A stretch of 64,000 nucleotides of DNA from Medicago truncatula (GCF_003473485.1 NC_053044.1:4352501-4416500), one strand, 5' to 3'; positions 11,957 through 24,224 are shown, counted from the stretch's first letter. Numbers and translations: made by a program. The notes: generated by a model not told the origin, from the sequence alone.

Positions 11957-12420
11957 GGTTGAGCAAATATTTCCACGAGCAGAGGCTTCATTATAGAAAC
12001 ACGTTCTTCCATGACCACCATTCTTCAATGGATCAAATTATAGCTTCTGGAAAGAAAAGATGCAATTGTATTTTAAGTCTGAAGATACAAGAATGTGGAG
12101 AGTAATCATACGTTGATTACATTCGAATGGTTACTCAAGAGGATGAAACTCAAACTGAGAAATCAGAAACCTTGACAAGAGCATAACAAGAGAGACTGCT
12201 CTTACCTTTGCAAAAATACATACAAATATAAATTTATAAGTCCGAGAATAAAAAAGAATGGGAAATCAATGAACAAAAAAAAATAACATTAAAAAGAAAG
12301 AACAAAAGTAACTTTGATGCTCTCTAAAACAGCTATAAATTTTAGAAAACAAACTATTACTGAAATTGCAATTTTTTTCTCTATTTTTTTATTTTTTTTT
12401 TAAAATAAACAACTTTTGTT
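11957..12420 (+). pseudogene. Copia gag N-terminal fragment, copy 1
   Basis: Degenerate relative of the copia gag start better kept at 31661-32023: VEQIF..., PPFFNGSNYSFWK, MQLYFKSEDTRMWRVI, then the shared tail of a diverged ORF and 3' flank. Stops interrupt the frame. The same fragment recurs after copies B and C, so it was probably inside the ancestral duplicated unit. Confidence 0.7.
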
Positions 12421-12915
12421 GTAAACAATTCATTATTTTTATGTTGACTAAACTATCAAATTGATCATTGTCTCTGTATGAGTTACTCTCAAATTAGTCG
12501 GTGAGTCTAAATCGAGAGCTTTAGTGAATTTATCCTTAGGTCGTCGCTGAGAGAGAGAATGGTTGAGAAAAATAGTATGAAAAAACCAGTGCTGAAAGAC
12601 TGCGACAATATTGTGGTCTTCTTTTGATCAAAGAAAAAATGTTTCACTAGAATTCTCTCAACCCTTGCCGTAACAGCTTTATTCTGACGACCGAACAAAC
12701 TTCCGGCGTAGCTCCGTCGTGTCTCCTCCACCTTTTTTCTTCCTTTTTCTGGTACTCTTCTAGCGATTGCTCCTCTCTTCGGTATTCTCCGTCGTCGTTC
12801 TACTTCTCCCACTCTTTTGGGTACTTCTGATTCACTTTGGTTCCGGCGCCTTCTCCCGTGAAGAACCTTCTCGTTTTTCTGCAACATGGTTTGTCCATGG
12901 CCGTTTCTTGCTTCC

Positions 12916-15900
12916 ATGGACTCGACGACAACACAGTCGCCAGAAACTGGGAAAACCTTCGCTTAGGTTCTTGCCAATTCCGGTGACACTCAACTTTATC
13001 AGCTACCTATCGAGGTTATTATGGGTGACACAGTTCGAGTTAAGATATCTCAGGATGAGTATGAGCATGGAATTGAAGATTGCAAGCGGAACCTTCACGT
13101 TAGATTGACTCTTAGCAAGGGAGATCCACCTTTGACAACGCAATCGCTGAAGCTGAAGCTCAATTGATTGTGGCTAAATATGCAAAATTGGACTGTAATC
13201 CCTTTAGGGAAAGTTTTTTTTGAATTCAAGTTCAATTTTGTGGAGGATATGAGGAGGATTTTGGCGTTCGGGGTGATGAATTTTAAGCATGGGATATTGC
13301 AATTCTTTCGCTGGACTAGGGATTTTACGCCTCAAACTCAGGCACAATCTCATGCTCAAATTTGGGTGCGTTTATTGCATTTGCCACAATAATATTGGAG
13401 AAGGAAAACCCTATATGAGATTGCATCAGGTCTTGGAACACCCTTTACCATAGATGAAGCTACAGAAAATAGGAGGTTTGGATTATATGCTAGAGTTCTA
13501 GTAGATGTGGATTTGTCTAAGAAGCTATTTGATTATGTAATGGTGGAAAGAGAAGGACATGCCTTCCCTGTATCAGTTCAATTTGAAAGGAAACCCCAAT
13601 ATTGTGCTCATTGTAAATTGTTGGGACATAGTATACAAAACTGCATGAAAATTGGTTATACTATACTAATCAGAAGGAAGGTTTTGAGACTATCTCTAAG
13701 AAAGGTAATGCTGGAATTCAGAAAACTAAGAACAAAGCACATGTCAGAGAAAGTTTTTGATAATGAGGTTGTTTCAATTGTGGATAGAAATTTGATGAAG
13801 GAAGGAGTCAATGTTGATGAAACTGTTGGACCAGTAATCAACAAGAATATGGAGGCATATCCTTCTTTGACTCTTCACAACTTATTTCATATGCTTGACA
13901 CTGAGTGTGAACTGTAACACCCCGTTTTCCCAATATAAAATTTCTTAAAACATTTATCAGAGTAAGCATCATAAACAACGAGGTATCACATAAAACATAA
14001 ACCAAAAGTCTGTTAAATAAAGATTTAACCTTCAACGATTTATCTTAACAATGCAGCGGAAAATATAGTTCATAAACATAATCATTTTGGCACGCAGGCC
14101 CCAACAAAGTATCTCAAAAGAGTTAATCAAAACAGAAATTATCATAGCAGTTCACGTAAAAGAATGAAGCATGTTATAGCATATAACCCCATCCCGTTAC
14201 GTATCAGAGCGACCTAGACGACACAGTGAGGCAAGGCCACTCACAGAAGCAACTGCACACTAAACACGATCACCTGCAAGTTACCCATACGAAGGGCAAC
14301 ATTTTCAAGCAGAAGGGGTGAGATTTCATAACAAAATAATATTAATCAAGTAATTCGAATCATAATTAACATTAACATCATATTCATTCTTAAATAACTT
14401 TGCATAATTCATATAACAAGTATCACGTATTCACGTATTCAATCGTCATCAACAACATAGCATTATGGACATGACAATGTGACAATGCTCTTAGACACTT
14501 TATATGCATGTGGTGCCAATCGTCATCATTAGGTCTTATTATCATAAGGGGGTTCGCTCTTGATCAAAACGTGCGACACAGATCGCACAAACACTCATAA
14601 CACTCAAGGTTGGAGGTGCTCGCGAGGCGAGAGTTCTTGCTCGCCATGGCGAGTACCAAACAATTCCCAAACAAAAGTTGTTCTAGGTCTAATCTTGCCC
14701 TACATTCATTCCTAATCATTACTAGGTATGTTCAGGCACTCAAAGGCACTCAAGGTCCAACTAAAAAGTCGAAAACACAAAATCTAACATGCTCTCTGCC
14801 TAAGCTCGCAAGGCGAGGAAGGGTTGTTCGCTGTGGCGAGCGATACCAGAAACACTCGCGAGGCGAAAGGAAAGGGCTCGCGAGGCGAGCGATGAAGATC
14901 ATCACTCGCGAGGCGAGGATCATAGCTCGCCGTGGCGAGCGATGAATGTCGCTACGGCTAGGTTTCCTAAAATCACAAAAATCCGTCGATCCACATGGTT
15001 CTAAGCCTAGTATTGATTCCAAAGTTGATCCTAAACATAATCTAAGGTCCAGGAACACTTTTTACAGCAATCTAATCAATTCCTACCGTTTAATCTCAAA
15101 TTCTAGGGATTTGACCTAGTTTTCGTTTTCTCCAATTAATCCTAATTCTTGCTAATTACTCGTCAGAATTACAACAACTAATATTACTGAGTTATTAGTC
15201 TCACCCTTACCTTGAATTTGCAGAAAATCGCAGCCCTCTTTGTCTCTTGCTCCTCTCTAAGCTTTTTCTCCCTTTTTCCAAAAGTTTTCACGTACAATCA
15301 GTTTTTCTAACAATTAGATCTTCCCTATTTATATATCTTCTTAATTACTTATCTTATCTCACTTTCTCCCCCAAAACTATCTAAAATATCAAAACAACCC
15401 CTAACTAAATATTTTATATTATTTTCAAATCTTTATTTTATTTAACAATAAAATAATTCTCATATCCTTATCAAATCTTCCAAAACCCATAACTTATCAC
15501 GTCATCGATCAAATCATTCAAAGCATCGTAAATCATCAAAGCATACCAAAATCATGCATATATTATATAAATATAATATAATCGCCTAAACTCGATTAAA
15601 TAAACAATTAACAAAAGTGGGCGTTACATGAACTTTCTAAAGGGGAGGCTTTGTTATGTCATAAGGAACATACCATCATGTCTGAAGAAGAGCAGGTTAC
15701 TATCTGTGAAATTGGTAGAAATGCCTCCAAGGATCCTAATGTAACTCTACAGTATGTGCATAATCATGTCATGTCACCTTTAAAGATAGTTTCCCCCATC
15801 ACTTCTTATGATGAGCTCGGGCCTGACAAGAGCAAATTTGAGAAGAGCGCAAAGTTGCAGTGAAGGTAGGTTCTTCCAATTTGACAGTTGCTAGCATTAA

Positions 15901-16183
15901 GAGTGATAAAATCCTGAGCAAGTTTTCGGGAGATGAGGTAGAGGAAGACTTTCATACTGACAGTACAATGGGACATGGGACAGACACTAAGAAACATATG
16001 GATAGCTTGCATAGGCACACATATGCTGAACAATGTCTGGATACTCAAACTGTTTGGGTTAGCTATATTAAGTCTGGCAGGAAATCGAAAAAGCATAAGA
16101 GCCCAAAAAATCAGGCTGGCAACAACTCTAACATAATTACTACAAGATCCAAGAAGCAAAATATTACTACTGTTAACCCATGA
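12916..16183 (+). pseudogene. L1-like LINE ORF1 (DUF4283 and zinc knuckle), interrupted
   Basis: From an ATG at 12916 the frame reads MDSTTTQSPETGKTFA, stop, then VRVKISQDEYEHGIEDCKRN, TVIPLGKVFFEFKF, VEDMRRILAFGVMN, QTQAQSHAQIWVRLLHLPQ, LYEIASGLGTPFTIDEAT, VLVDVDLSKKLFDYVMVERE. This is the DUF4283 domain of plant LINE ORF1. The CX2CX4HX4C zinc knuckle CAHCKLLGHSIQNC follows at 13603-13644. A 1,716-bp LTR sits at 13913-15628; across it the frame rejoins as LDTECE-LSKGEALLCHKEH. The C-terminal part is 15634-16183, with a small frameshift near 15860. Several stops make it a pseudogene. ORF1 proteins bind element RNA. The 3' tail is listed separately. Confidence 0.85.
13913..15628. mobile_element. 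Solo LTR, gypsy type, 1,716 bp, nested in the LINE
   Basis: It begins TGTAACACCCCG and ends GGGCGTTACA, imperfect inverted ends typical of chromovirus-like LTRs. A perfect 5-bp duplication TGAAC flanks it (13908-13912 and 15629-15633). No gag-pol is inside. An internal stretch (14610-14950) holds many repeats of GCGAGGCGAG and CTCGCGAGGCGA, see findings. Excision restores the LINE frame. Confidence 0.88.
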
Positions 16184-16648
16184 AGTGTCATTATTGGAAG
16201 GCAATGCAAGAAAAAAGGACCAGAAGTCTCAGAGCAGCTGAACCAACCAGAGGAGCATAGGCAAGCCTGTTTGTAAAATTACCACCCACATAAGAGTTTC
16301 ATTTTAAGGTGTCAGGGTCACAATCAGCAGATGTTGATGCATGCTAGCAGGAATGTGGAGCAGCTCCACTATATAGGCCTATCAGGCCAAGTGTCAGTAC
16401 AGAAGAACACCACTTCTCTACATACTTTTGTTTTGCCTTTCCTTGATAGAGATAGGCTAGTTTTATTGTTTAGCTAGGGAATTGAAGTAAGTGGAAGTAG
16501 AAAAGATGGCTTGCCATCTATGCTTCTCACACTTTTCTTTAATCAAAGACATTTTGGTCTCCATTTTTAGACTCTCTCATTTGTAATAGGGTGCAGGCCC
16601 ACTCCTGCCTTTTTTTTAATGCATTTTTTAGCCTTTATAAAAAAAAAA
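16184..16648 (+). mobile_element. LINE 3' tail
   Basis: Sequence following the ORF1 stop, with remnants such as GQVSVQKN and TLFFNQRHFG, ends in TTTTTTAGCCTTTATAAAAAAAAAA, a poly(A)-like LINE terminus. ORF2 is absent, so the element is internally deleted. A near copy of 16150-16648 lies at 45254-45728 in the unit of copy E. Confidence 0.6.
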
Positions 16649-16664
16649 TGGTTAAAATCTAATG

Positions 16665-16840
16665 ACCCATGATGAAAAACTCTTATACTTTTTCATGCTA
16701 AATGCCACCATAACTAATATATGTGATAAATTCTTATTTTAAATTTATTATATTACTAATTCACATGCAAGTTGGAAGGGTGTACATAAAAGATGATGTT
16801 TTAGAAATGGTACAGATGCCAATAGTTAATGTTGTGCACT
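16665..16840 (+). repeat. Unit-specific segment, inverted in the D unit
   Basis: About 175 bp (TCTTATACTTTTTCATGCTAA ... GGTACAGATGCCAATAGTTAA region) recur in the same orientation at about 45740-45910 (E unit) but as the reverse complement at about 32446-32960 (D unit), where a Stowaway element splits them. Confidence 0.65.
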
Positions 16841-16854
16841 ACTAAGAAAATAGC

Positions 16855-17200
16855 TAGAAACTCTCGATTTTCCTGCGGAATCATCTGCGGAGTTTGGTGA
16901 AATTTCCGCAGGAAACCATTTCCTGCGGATTTTGCTAAGGACTTAGGTTCCCAGGTATAACCTTTGTGGGTAATTGTTTCCTTAGGATTTTAGAAACTGC
17001 AGGAAAAGTGAAACATATCCGCAGGATAGCATTGGTCAGAGTTGTGGGAGTTACCCTACCCATGAATGTTTCCTGTGAATATATTCCGCAGTAAATCTCG
17101 CAGGTAATTCCGCAGCAAAGCTGTTTTCGCAGGTAAATCCTCAGGAAATTATATCCATCCGCAGGAAGATCCTCAGGAAATTACTAGAATTATGGCATGA
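16855..17200. mobile_element. CACTA-type subterminal fragment (B unit)
   Basis: Many short direct and inverted copies of TTCCTGCGGA/TCCGCAGGAA crowd this stretch, the subterminal pattern of CACTA (En/Spm) transposons. The E-unit copy (45949-46260) still shows the terminus CACTACAAGAAACTCTC. No transposase is present and the second end is not visible, so it is a truncated remnant. Confidence 0.6.
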
Positions 17201-18480
17201 TTATTTTTTCTGATGAATGCCAAAGGGCATAGTAAAAATCATTTTTGATAATTTTTTTGACAAAGATATTTATTAGAAAGAGTCAAAAAGTTAAGGTAAA
17301 ATAATTGAACTTGATCATATCTTTGAATTATGTAGCATATATTTATGGTAAAATTTCACAATTCGTCTCTTAACTTAATTTTATTTAACACTTTTATCTT
17401 TTATTTTTTCCTTCTTGATTTAACTCTTTAATTTTTCTGAAGAATCTAAATTATCCCACCCAAATTAGTAGCAGGGAGAATCGAATCTAAATCCTTGAGG
17501 ATGAGCACACTCCGAGATCAAATACCATTAGGCCAACGCAATTGTGTTCGATTCAACTCTTTATGTTATAAAATGTCAAAAGAGTATCCTATCCTCTTTT
17601 ACGATACTTTTTCAACAAAATATGAGTTTTTAGGTTTGTATGATGAAGATTTGCTTCCATTTATGAGTTTAATTAGTTGCTTATGAGTTTTTTGTTTATG
17701 TGTTTGATTTTTTTCCACCGCCACTTAGCAGTAACTAATTTATGCCGGAGAACATGTGTGACATACAATATAAGTTCTCTCCTCCCATCCAAGGAGTTCA
17801 AGTCCTAAGGAGTTCAAGTCCCTTACCACCTGGTGTTATTGAAAAATATAAGAATTATATATTTTCAATAACTTTATATTGTTATAGATTTTCTCTTTTC
17901 GGGGTGGAAAGGCTAAGTCAAGCAGTACACAAAAGAATAATAATAAAATGATGATTTTTTTTAAAGGAAAATTAAGCATTTTGTAGAGTTTGATTGATAC
18001 GGTTTCATAAATTCCCCTTTGTGGAGTATATGTTTTTGGACATAAGGTAGAGAGAGTATATGTTTTTGGTTTACTTGAACACTTTTGCTCCTATACATAT
18101 TTCATTGGACGATTTTAACAATAGAAATATTCACCATTTTCCTTTTGAAATTTTGCATCTGTACAAAATTTCCCAATACATAGAAAGAACACAAGTTAAG
18201 TGTATATCCTTCACACGCTACCTATCATAATAGAAAAGTAATTCATATTTTGTCTTAATAGATGTATTAGGCCATGAAGTTACATGCAAAGAATAGAGAA
18301 GAAATTCATGTTATTAATTAATTAGACTTTTATTCATATACTCAACAATTAATCTATGCAAAGCATGGTACGTAACATGATCAGTCCTATATATAAATAC
18401 CTTGCATGGCAACGAACAGCAAAATCACAATATATCTACATCCTCTTATACATATAATTCATAATAATTAATTAACAACC
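17201..18480 (+). promoter_or_regulatory. Upstream region of copy B, duplicated with E
   Basis: No gene. The stretch is nearly collinear with 46275-47603. From about 17860 (TTTTCTCTTTTCGGGGTGG) it is also shared with C and D. The TATA box TATATATAAATA is at 18388-18399 and the right arm AAAATTTCCC of the conserved promoter repeat at 18165-18174. The left arm is mutated. Confidence 0.6.
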
Positions 18481-19092
18481 ATGTCAACTAGATCCCTCAC
18501 TATATTCATCATTGCTCATGTGTTGCTCTTTATGATCACAACATCAGTAGCACAAATTGTCATAGACACAAGTGGCGAACCCGTTGAGGACGATGAGGAA
18601 TACTTCATCAGGCCCGCTATCACAGGTAATGGAGGAGGTTCCATTTTGGTCACCAGAAATGCGCCATGCCCTTTGCACGTTGGTCTTGGCAACAGTGAAG
18701 GGACACTTGGAGTGGCTGTGAAATTCACTCCTTTCGCTCCTCGTCATGATGATGATGATGATGATGTGAGGCTTAACAGAGACTTGAGAGTAACATTCCA
18801 AGGTTTCACAGGTTGTGGGCAGTCGACAGATTGGAGGTTGGGTGAGAAGGACGCAACGAGTGGAAGGAGGCTGATTGTTACCGGAAGAGATAATGGTGCA
18901 GGATCACATGGTAACTTTTTTAGGATTGTGCAGACCCAAACTGGTGGTATCTATAACATTCAATGGTGCCCTACAGAGGCGTGCCCTAGTTGTAAGGTTC
19001 AATGTGGGACTGTTGGTGTTATTCGTGAGAATGGCAAGATTCTTTTGGCGCTTGATGGTGGTGCCCTTCCTGTCGTGTTCCAGAAAGAATGA
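18481..19092 (+). CDS. Kunitz-type protease inhibitor, copy B
   Basis: Intact, intronless, 203 aa. It has the same signal peptide plan, six cysteines, Arg88 and Asp6 tract as copy A. Against A it carries Thr3, Ser5, Leu15 (signal peptide), Ala61 (two residues before the first Cys) and Val78, and it is the only copy with Leu15. Its 5' flank matches E far better than A, C or D (longer TATA, AATATATCTACATCC leader). Its 3' codons (GGCGCTTGATGG) are also shared with E. The role is as for copy A; no target is known. A 1,154-bp MULE has inserted about 400 bp downstream. Confidence 0.95.
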   Translation: MSTRSLTIFIIAHVLLFMITTSVAQIVIDTSGEPVEDDEEYFIRPAITGNGGGSILVTRNAPCPLHVGLGNSEGTLGVAVKFTPFAPRHDDDDDDVRLNRDLRVTFQGFTGCGQSTDWRLGEKDATSGRRLIVTGRDNGAGSHGNFFRIVQTQTGGIYNIQWCPTEACPSCKVQCGTVGVIRENGKILLALDGGALPVVFQKE

Positions 19093-19495
19093 TTATTAGT
19101 ACAATGGTGAAGTTTCTTTATGTGGTATCTTTATGGAGTTTTCTTTGTTGCTCTAAATGTAAGTTTAATAAACATATATATGTGAAGCTATCGTTACATT
19201 CAATTGAACCAGAGAGAGAAAATCTGGTCGATTGATTCGTATATATATATTAAATAAAGCTTTGACTGGTTCTGTCTCTTCTTTGTTTACTAAAGAGTTC
19301 TTGTTGTTCTAACTCCTAGTAACAACGGTAAGATAATGATTTTTTTCAAAGCAAAAGTGAAAATGTATTAAAATAAAAAAAGGGAAATAAAAAGATTGGG
19401 GTAAAATATATTCACGTAAACAAACCAAAAAGGGTTATACGGACATTAGCCGAACAAAAGTGGAACAATCATAATGGTGATAGACAAACTTATCT
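19093..19495. other. 3' flank of copy B
   Basis: Contains AATAAA (about 19166) and sequence collinear with the flanks of C, D and E up to the MULE insertion. No gene. Confidence 0.5.
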
Positions 19496-20649
19496 GGCGC
19501 TGTCTAGGGTGGGTGAGCCTGATAGGTCTCCCACCGTAGGTGAGTTTGATGTACGGTTAGATTATGATGTTCCACAAATGTTATGATGCACCACACACAT
19601 CTTACACATCCTTTTTTTTATCTCTCTCCTCTCATTCCTGTTGTTTCTTTCCTGCGTTCTTCTACAACTATTCCACCACCACCCATATCTTATATGAACT
19701 TAGTAAAATCTAGAATTTTAGATTGCTCTTGAAAATAGTTTTTTTGTTTATGTGGACTTAAATCCCAAAAATAAAAATATATTCTCTCTAATTTTATATC
19801 ATACGGTGAAACCTAAAAGTTTGAAACTAATTTATAGACTATGAAGAATCATTCAGAATTCATCTTGGCAACAAAGGAGTGTATCTAGATGCTAAGAGAT
19901 AACAAATAATCATTTATCCTTCAAAAAAAAAATCATCATTTAATACATAACATAATTCATTGAACGTGTCAGTTACATTTTCTAAAACAAATTAAGCTAT
20001 TTTTCTAAGCTTGAATTTTCTATTGAGTGGACTTGAGTGACACTTATATTCAAAGTTGAAGAACCTTGATATTCTTCAAGTTATATTAAAGAATAAATTT
20101 TTAGAGAATCAAAACAACTTCATAACATTACCCTTTTTTCAACAAAATGCTCAGAAACCCAATTGTGAAAATTAGAAAATTGAATTAAAAAATATTGATT
20201 TTTTTCCCTTCAATTTAAAAACTTTTGAAGTGAATTACAAAACCCAGATGGGTTATAAAGAGAAAATTTCCAAAATGAGTGATTTAAGTCTATATGGGAA
20301 GAGAAAATTGAACTTGAAATTGGGATTAGAGTTTTTAAAATTGATGAAAGAGAGGAATGAAAAGTTGAGATTGGGGAATGGATTTTGAGAAGAAACTGAG
20401 AAGGTTGAAAGATAAATCAAAGAAAGCGAGAATGGGATAAGTTTGGAAAAGTAGTTGGGGAATGGTAGAAGAAAACACAAGAAACAGGAAAGGAACTCAG
20501 TAGCAAGAGAGAAAGCTAGGGGAGAGAGAGAGGGAATGTATAAATTGATGGTGGTGCATCATAATATTTGTGGAACCTCACAATCTAACCATACATTAAA
20601 CTTGCTCACGGTGGGAGACCTATCAAACTCTCCCACCCTAGACTGAGCC
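19496..20649. mobile_element. Non-autonomous Mutator-like element, 1,154 bp
   Basis: Long terminal inverted repeats of roughly 95-100 bp (GGCGCTGTCTAGGGTGGG... against the complement of ...CCCTAGACTGAGCC) are flanked by a perfect 9-bp duplication AACTTATCT (19487-19495 and 20650-20658). The internal 900 bp has no transposase; short ORFs look spurious. Removing it restores collinearity with the 3' flank of copy C. Long TIRs plus a 9-bp TSD define the MULE class. Confidence 0.92.
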
Positions 20650-20658
20650 AACTTATCT

Positions 20659-21511
20659 AATCGGGTGAAATATCAAACTCAAAAGAAACATCGACTGCGG
20701 GTACAACTAAAAATAGAAATAGGTTAGGCCGAGTTAAGTTTTGCAAGGATCTAAGTATTGGCAATAAAAAATTTTAAAGTTTAAGCTTGGTCTATGGTCT
20801 GACCTATATATAGACCTATTTTTTACGATGAGCTTGATCTTTTAGATGCCTAATATTGCACGTTAAATTGTTTAAAAGGGAAGTTTATATGAATATCTTT
20901 AAATAAGTAATGTGATAAGGTTAAATATACCAGTCAATTAATTGATCAATGAGATTGCACCCCTTTTGATATTTAACATGATTTTTTTTTAAAGAATTTG
21001 ACTATATATTACATCATATAATTTAAATTCTAGTTTTATAATAATACATTTGAATATGCAAAACATTTATATATACTAGCTAGTAAGCTTAAATTACTTT
21101 CTTAAAAAAAAAATAAGTAAGCTTAAATTACTAAAAAAGGCTAACAAATTTATAATATATCTTGTCAAAAAAATTTTATAATATATTTCAAAGTAAAAAA
21201 TATTGTATAATCATATTAGTAGTTAATAATTTATTCGTATTAACTTAATTGGATCGGCCTTATAGGCTTAAGAGGCTTTTTATGGCATGTAACATGACCT
21301 TTTTAGCGAAATAGTCTTAAAAAAAGCCAATGTCTTCTCTATTTGAAATAAAAAATTGATTGACCTTATCTGTTGTAGGCTAGATCGTAGGTCTATGTAA
21401 ACCAAAGTCTTCTTTATTTAAGGTCAAAGTTAAGAAGCAGCAAAAGTTTCAAAGGATTACAATCTAGTCCCCCTGACAGATATTTTTATCACAATTGACA
21501 TCAGATCTATC
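20659..21511. other. Repeat-derived spacer, no gene seen
   Basis: 20659-20710 continues the duplicated Kunitz flank. Then comes unrecognised AT-rich DNA with GGCC/GACCTA-type words suggesting an old repeat. From about 21425 the sequence matches the pre-gag (primer-site) region of the copia fragment also present at 25500 and 31520. Confidence 0.4.
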
Positions 21512-22753
21512 CATGGGCGGAGCCATGTAGAGCTGAGGGGGTTCAGCTGAACACCCTGAGATTTAAAAATTTGTACTAACTTTCTTATATAAAATTATAG
21601 TTGAACCCCCTCAAATAAATCTTTTGCACCGTCTGAAACTCTCTCACATATTAGTTGCTTGCTATTGTTTTCACTTTCCACGTTGCCAATAAAAGTGCAA
21701 TGTTACTCATCCCTTACCCATTATGAATTGAAAAGTGTGTAATTTAATGTTAGGTGGCGTGCAATAGGAATTAGGAAATTCCAATGTTTTTTTTGTAAGA
21801 CATTACTAAAATACTCTTCATACAATTTTATTTAGGGTTATGCTAACCGGTATCCTAAAGGCACTAGTTAAGAAATCTAAAAATAATAAGATTGCGTTGA
21901 ATTTAGTAATTTTTTAATTTTTAAAAAGTCAAATCTATCACTTTTCACCATTTTTCCAATACAACATTTTTAAATTTGTCATTTTAACCAATGCTCTAAG
22001 GGCACTATTTAACATTTCCCTTTTATTTAACACACATAGTCTCTTATTGGTACTCCGAAATTCATACATGCAAGCATTAGTAGGCTAGTTTTAATTTTCA
22101 AAGGTTAAAATAGGCTATCTAATTGATAAATAGTATATTTGGAGCTTTAGTTTTGTGTTAGAGTTGTTGTGGTGATTTTTTTTTGGATCAAATTATATAT
22201 ATTAATTTTAATATTTTAGTTAATATTTTCAGCTCCTCTCAATATTTTGGACAAAATCTGCAATTGACGATCCTTCCGCCCCAAAATAAATGAACTTTTT
22301 GCTAAGAAAATTTGGTCCAAAATAAATGACCTTTTTGCTAAGAAAATTTGTTCCAAAATAACTGATTTTTTCAATTTTCAATACAACATTATTTTTTAAC
22401 TATACTCTCTAATGAATATAACTTTCATGACTCTCAATTCACCGTATTTTGCTTTACATTTATGATGATGATAATACACCAATATTTAGTAAAAATCTTA
22501 TTCTCTCTCATTATTTTATACAGTTTTCTTAATATGTATGTAATGTCAATTAATTCATAATAACGGACAATGTGAAGATAGTTTATACTGTTAGTTATTT
22601 ATAATTGTTAAACTAATAGAAACATTTAACTTTGATTCGTCTAGACACAAACACATTTTTGTTGTAATTATTATTATTACTACTATGATCACTTCAAAAT
22701 TTTGTTGGAAAAAAAAACTAACCCCCTAGCCTAGAGTCCTGGCAACGCCACTG
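21512..22753. mobile_element. Non-autonomous hAT-like element, 1,242 bp
   Basis: Ends CATGGGCGGAGCC and (complement) CAGTGGCGTTGCC are the common plant hAT terminus, and 8-bp flanks GATCTATC/GATCTATT match at seven of eight positions (21504-21511, 22754-22761). It splits the copia pre-gag segment, which resumes at TTTATCTCTC. It holds no transposase. A direct repeat of about 50 bp lies at 22275-22375. Confidence 0.8.
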
Positions 22754-22827
22754 GATCTATTTATCTCTCTCTCCTTTACAAGAGTTTGAGCAGCTAACAA
22801 TTGCAAGAGGAGCGATTCAGGAAGAAG

Positions 22828-23200
22828 TAAAATGGTCGAGCAAATATTTCCACCAACAACCTTTATTACAGAAGGACGTATTCAGCAAGACTTCAAGTAC
22901 TCTTCATTAGATCAAATTATAGCTTCTTAAAAGGCAAGATGCAACTGTATCTCAAGATAGAAGAAAATGGTTACTCTAAAGTATGGAACTCATATTGAGA
23001 ATCGAGAAGACACTTGGACAAGAGCAGAACAAGAGAGAATGCTCTTAAGTATGCAAAAACACATTCAAATAAAAATTGATAAGTCTGAGAATAAAAAAGC
23101 ATGGGAAATCAATGAACACAAAATATAACATTAAAAAGAAAGAACAAAAGTAACTCTGATGCTCTCTAAAACATTGAATATATCATAGATCCGTCTTCTC
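22828..23200 (+). pseudogene. Copia gag N-terminal fragment, copy 2
   Basis: The start VEQIFPPTT and the tail resembling TWTRAEQERMLLSMQKHIQIKI are recognisable but stops interrupt the frame. It matches 11957-12420 and 31661-32023. Confidence 0.7.
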
Positions 23201-23319
23201 TCAACACTTGAACACCAATAAGTGTTCAATCCATTTTTTTTTCAATTAAAAAATAATTTAATAGTTTTTTATCCGAGTTACCAATCTTGAAGCCATAATA
23301 AATGTTTCATGATTTAGTG

Positions 23320-24220
23320 GATCAGATCAGACCGCTCAAGCTCTCAACCACAAGGAGGAAGAAAAATGGAGCTAGGGATCCCCTTGTCTAACCCCCCCCC
23401 CGGATACTAACATCCTTGGTCTGTATGCCAGTCATGAAAATAGACAAATCACGAGGAAAAACATAGGCCTCCATCCAACTACATTACTTATCACATAAAC
23501 CAAGCCTCCTCATCATATACTTAAAAAAACTCCATCAGCTCACTGAATCATATGCCTTCTCAGAATCCACTTTAAAATTTAGACATTTTTAATCTTCTTC
23601 CTAACAAGCTATATTACTTTGTTGACCTCCATAACCCTGTCCACCTGTTGTATGCCTCTAATGGACAAACATGATACTAACTACCCCTTCTAGTATGCTC
23701 CAATATTTCTTAAAAAAGGCAAAAGTAAAACCATTTGGTCCTGTGTTTTTGTTACCATCAGAATCTACAACAACCCCTTTAATCTTCCCCCGAGTAAAAG
23801 CCACAAATAGGGTTGCATCATCCTCACTGGTGATTGAGGTCAATCTCACAACGTACAGGGCAAGGAGATCCTCCCCAACTCCTTACAATGATTGCAAAAA
23901 TACTCCACAATCTCAGATCAGATGTTATCAACGCTCTCAACCCACCTATGTCTAACTTTAAGGACAAAAATAGAGTTTCACCTCCTTCTCATCTTAATAT
24001 TAGCATGAAACAAATTTTAGTTGCCATCACCCTCTCTAAATCACTCAAGTCCGAAATATTGGTAGTTTTGGGAGTCTCTAGCTCTAAGAAGTTCCCAATG
24101 ATTAGTGACACCCTTATAGATGACCTCAACCTCAACATGCAAAAGTGACACTTCCTCTGCATTGATATCCAACATCCTATGATCTTTGACATGCGATCAA
24201 TTTGGGCCCCACCAACGACC
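23320..24220 (-). pseudogene. LINE ORF2 (reverse transcriptase) remnant
   Basis: On the minus strand, in pieces: a DGN..FHANIKMRRR-like block, RGKIKGVVVDSDGNKNTGPN and GFTFAFFKKYWS (RT motif 0/1 of plant L1), then later ADGVF, LDGGLCFSS and RGSLAPFFLLVVESLSGL (RT palm). Frames are broken throughout. The 5' part continues beyond the element at 24225-25052 into 25053-25250 (GLTDVFNQSW..., WMAFGLEEKLKILK). A matching piece is at 30915-31250 in the C-D interval. Confidence 0.8.
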
Positions 24221-24224
24221 CTTG

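Noticed and set aside
12507..12917. 136-codon minus-strand ORF
   Set aside because: Arg/Glu-rich shadow of the LINE 5' region; no domain recognised.
20253..20480. Minus-strand Phe/Ser/Asn-rich ORF
   Set aside because: Low-complexity reading of the purine-rich interior of the MULE; not recognised and not conserved.
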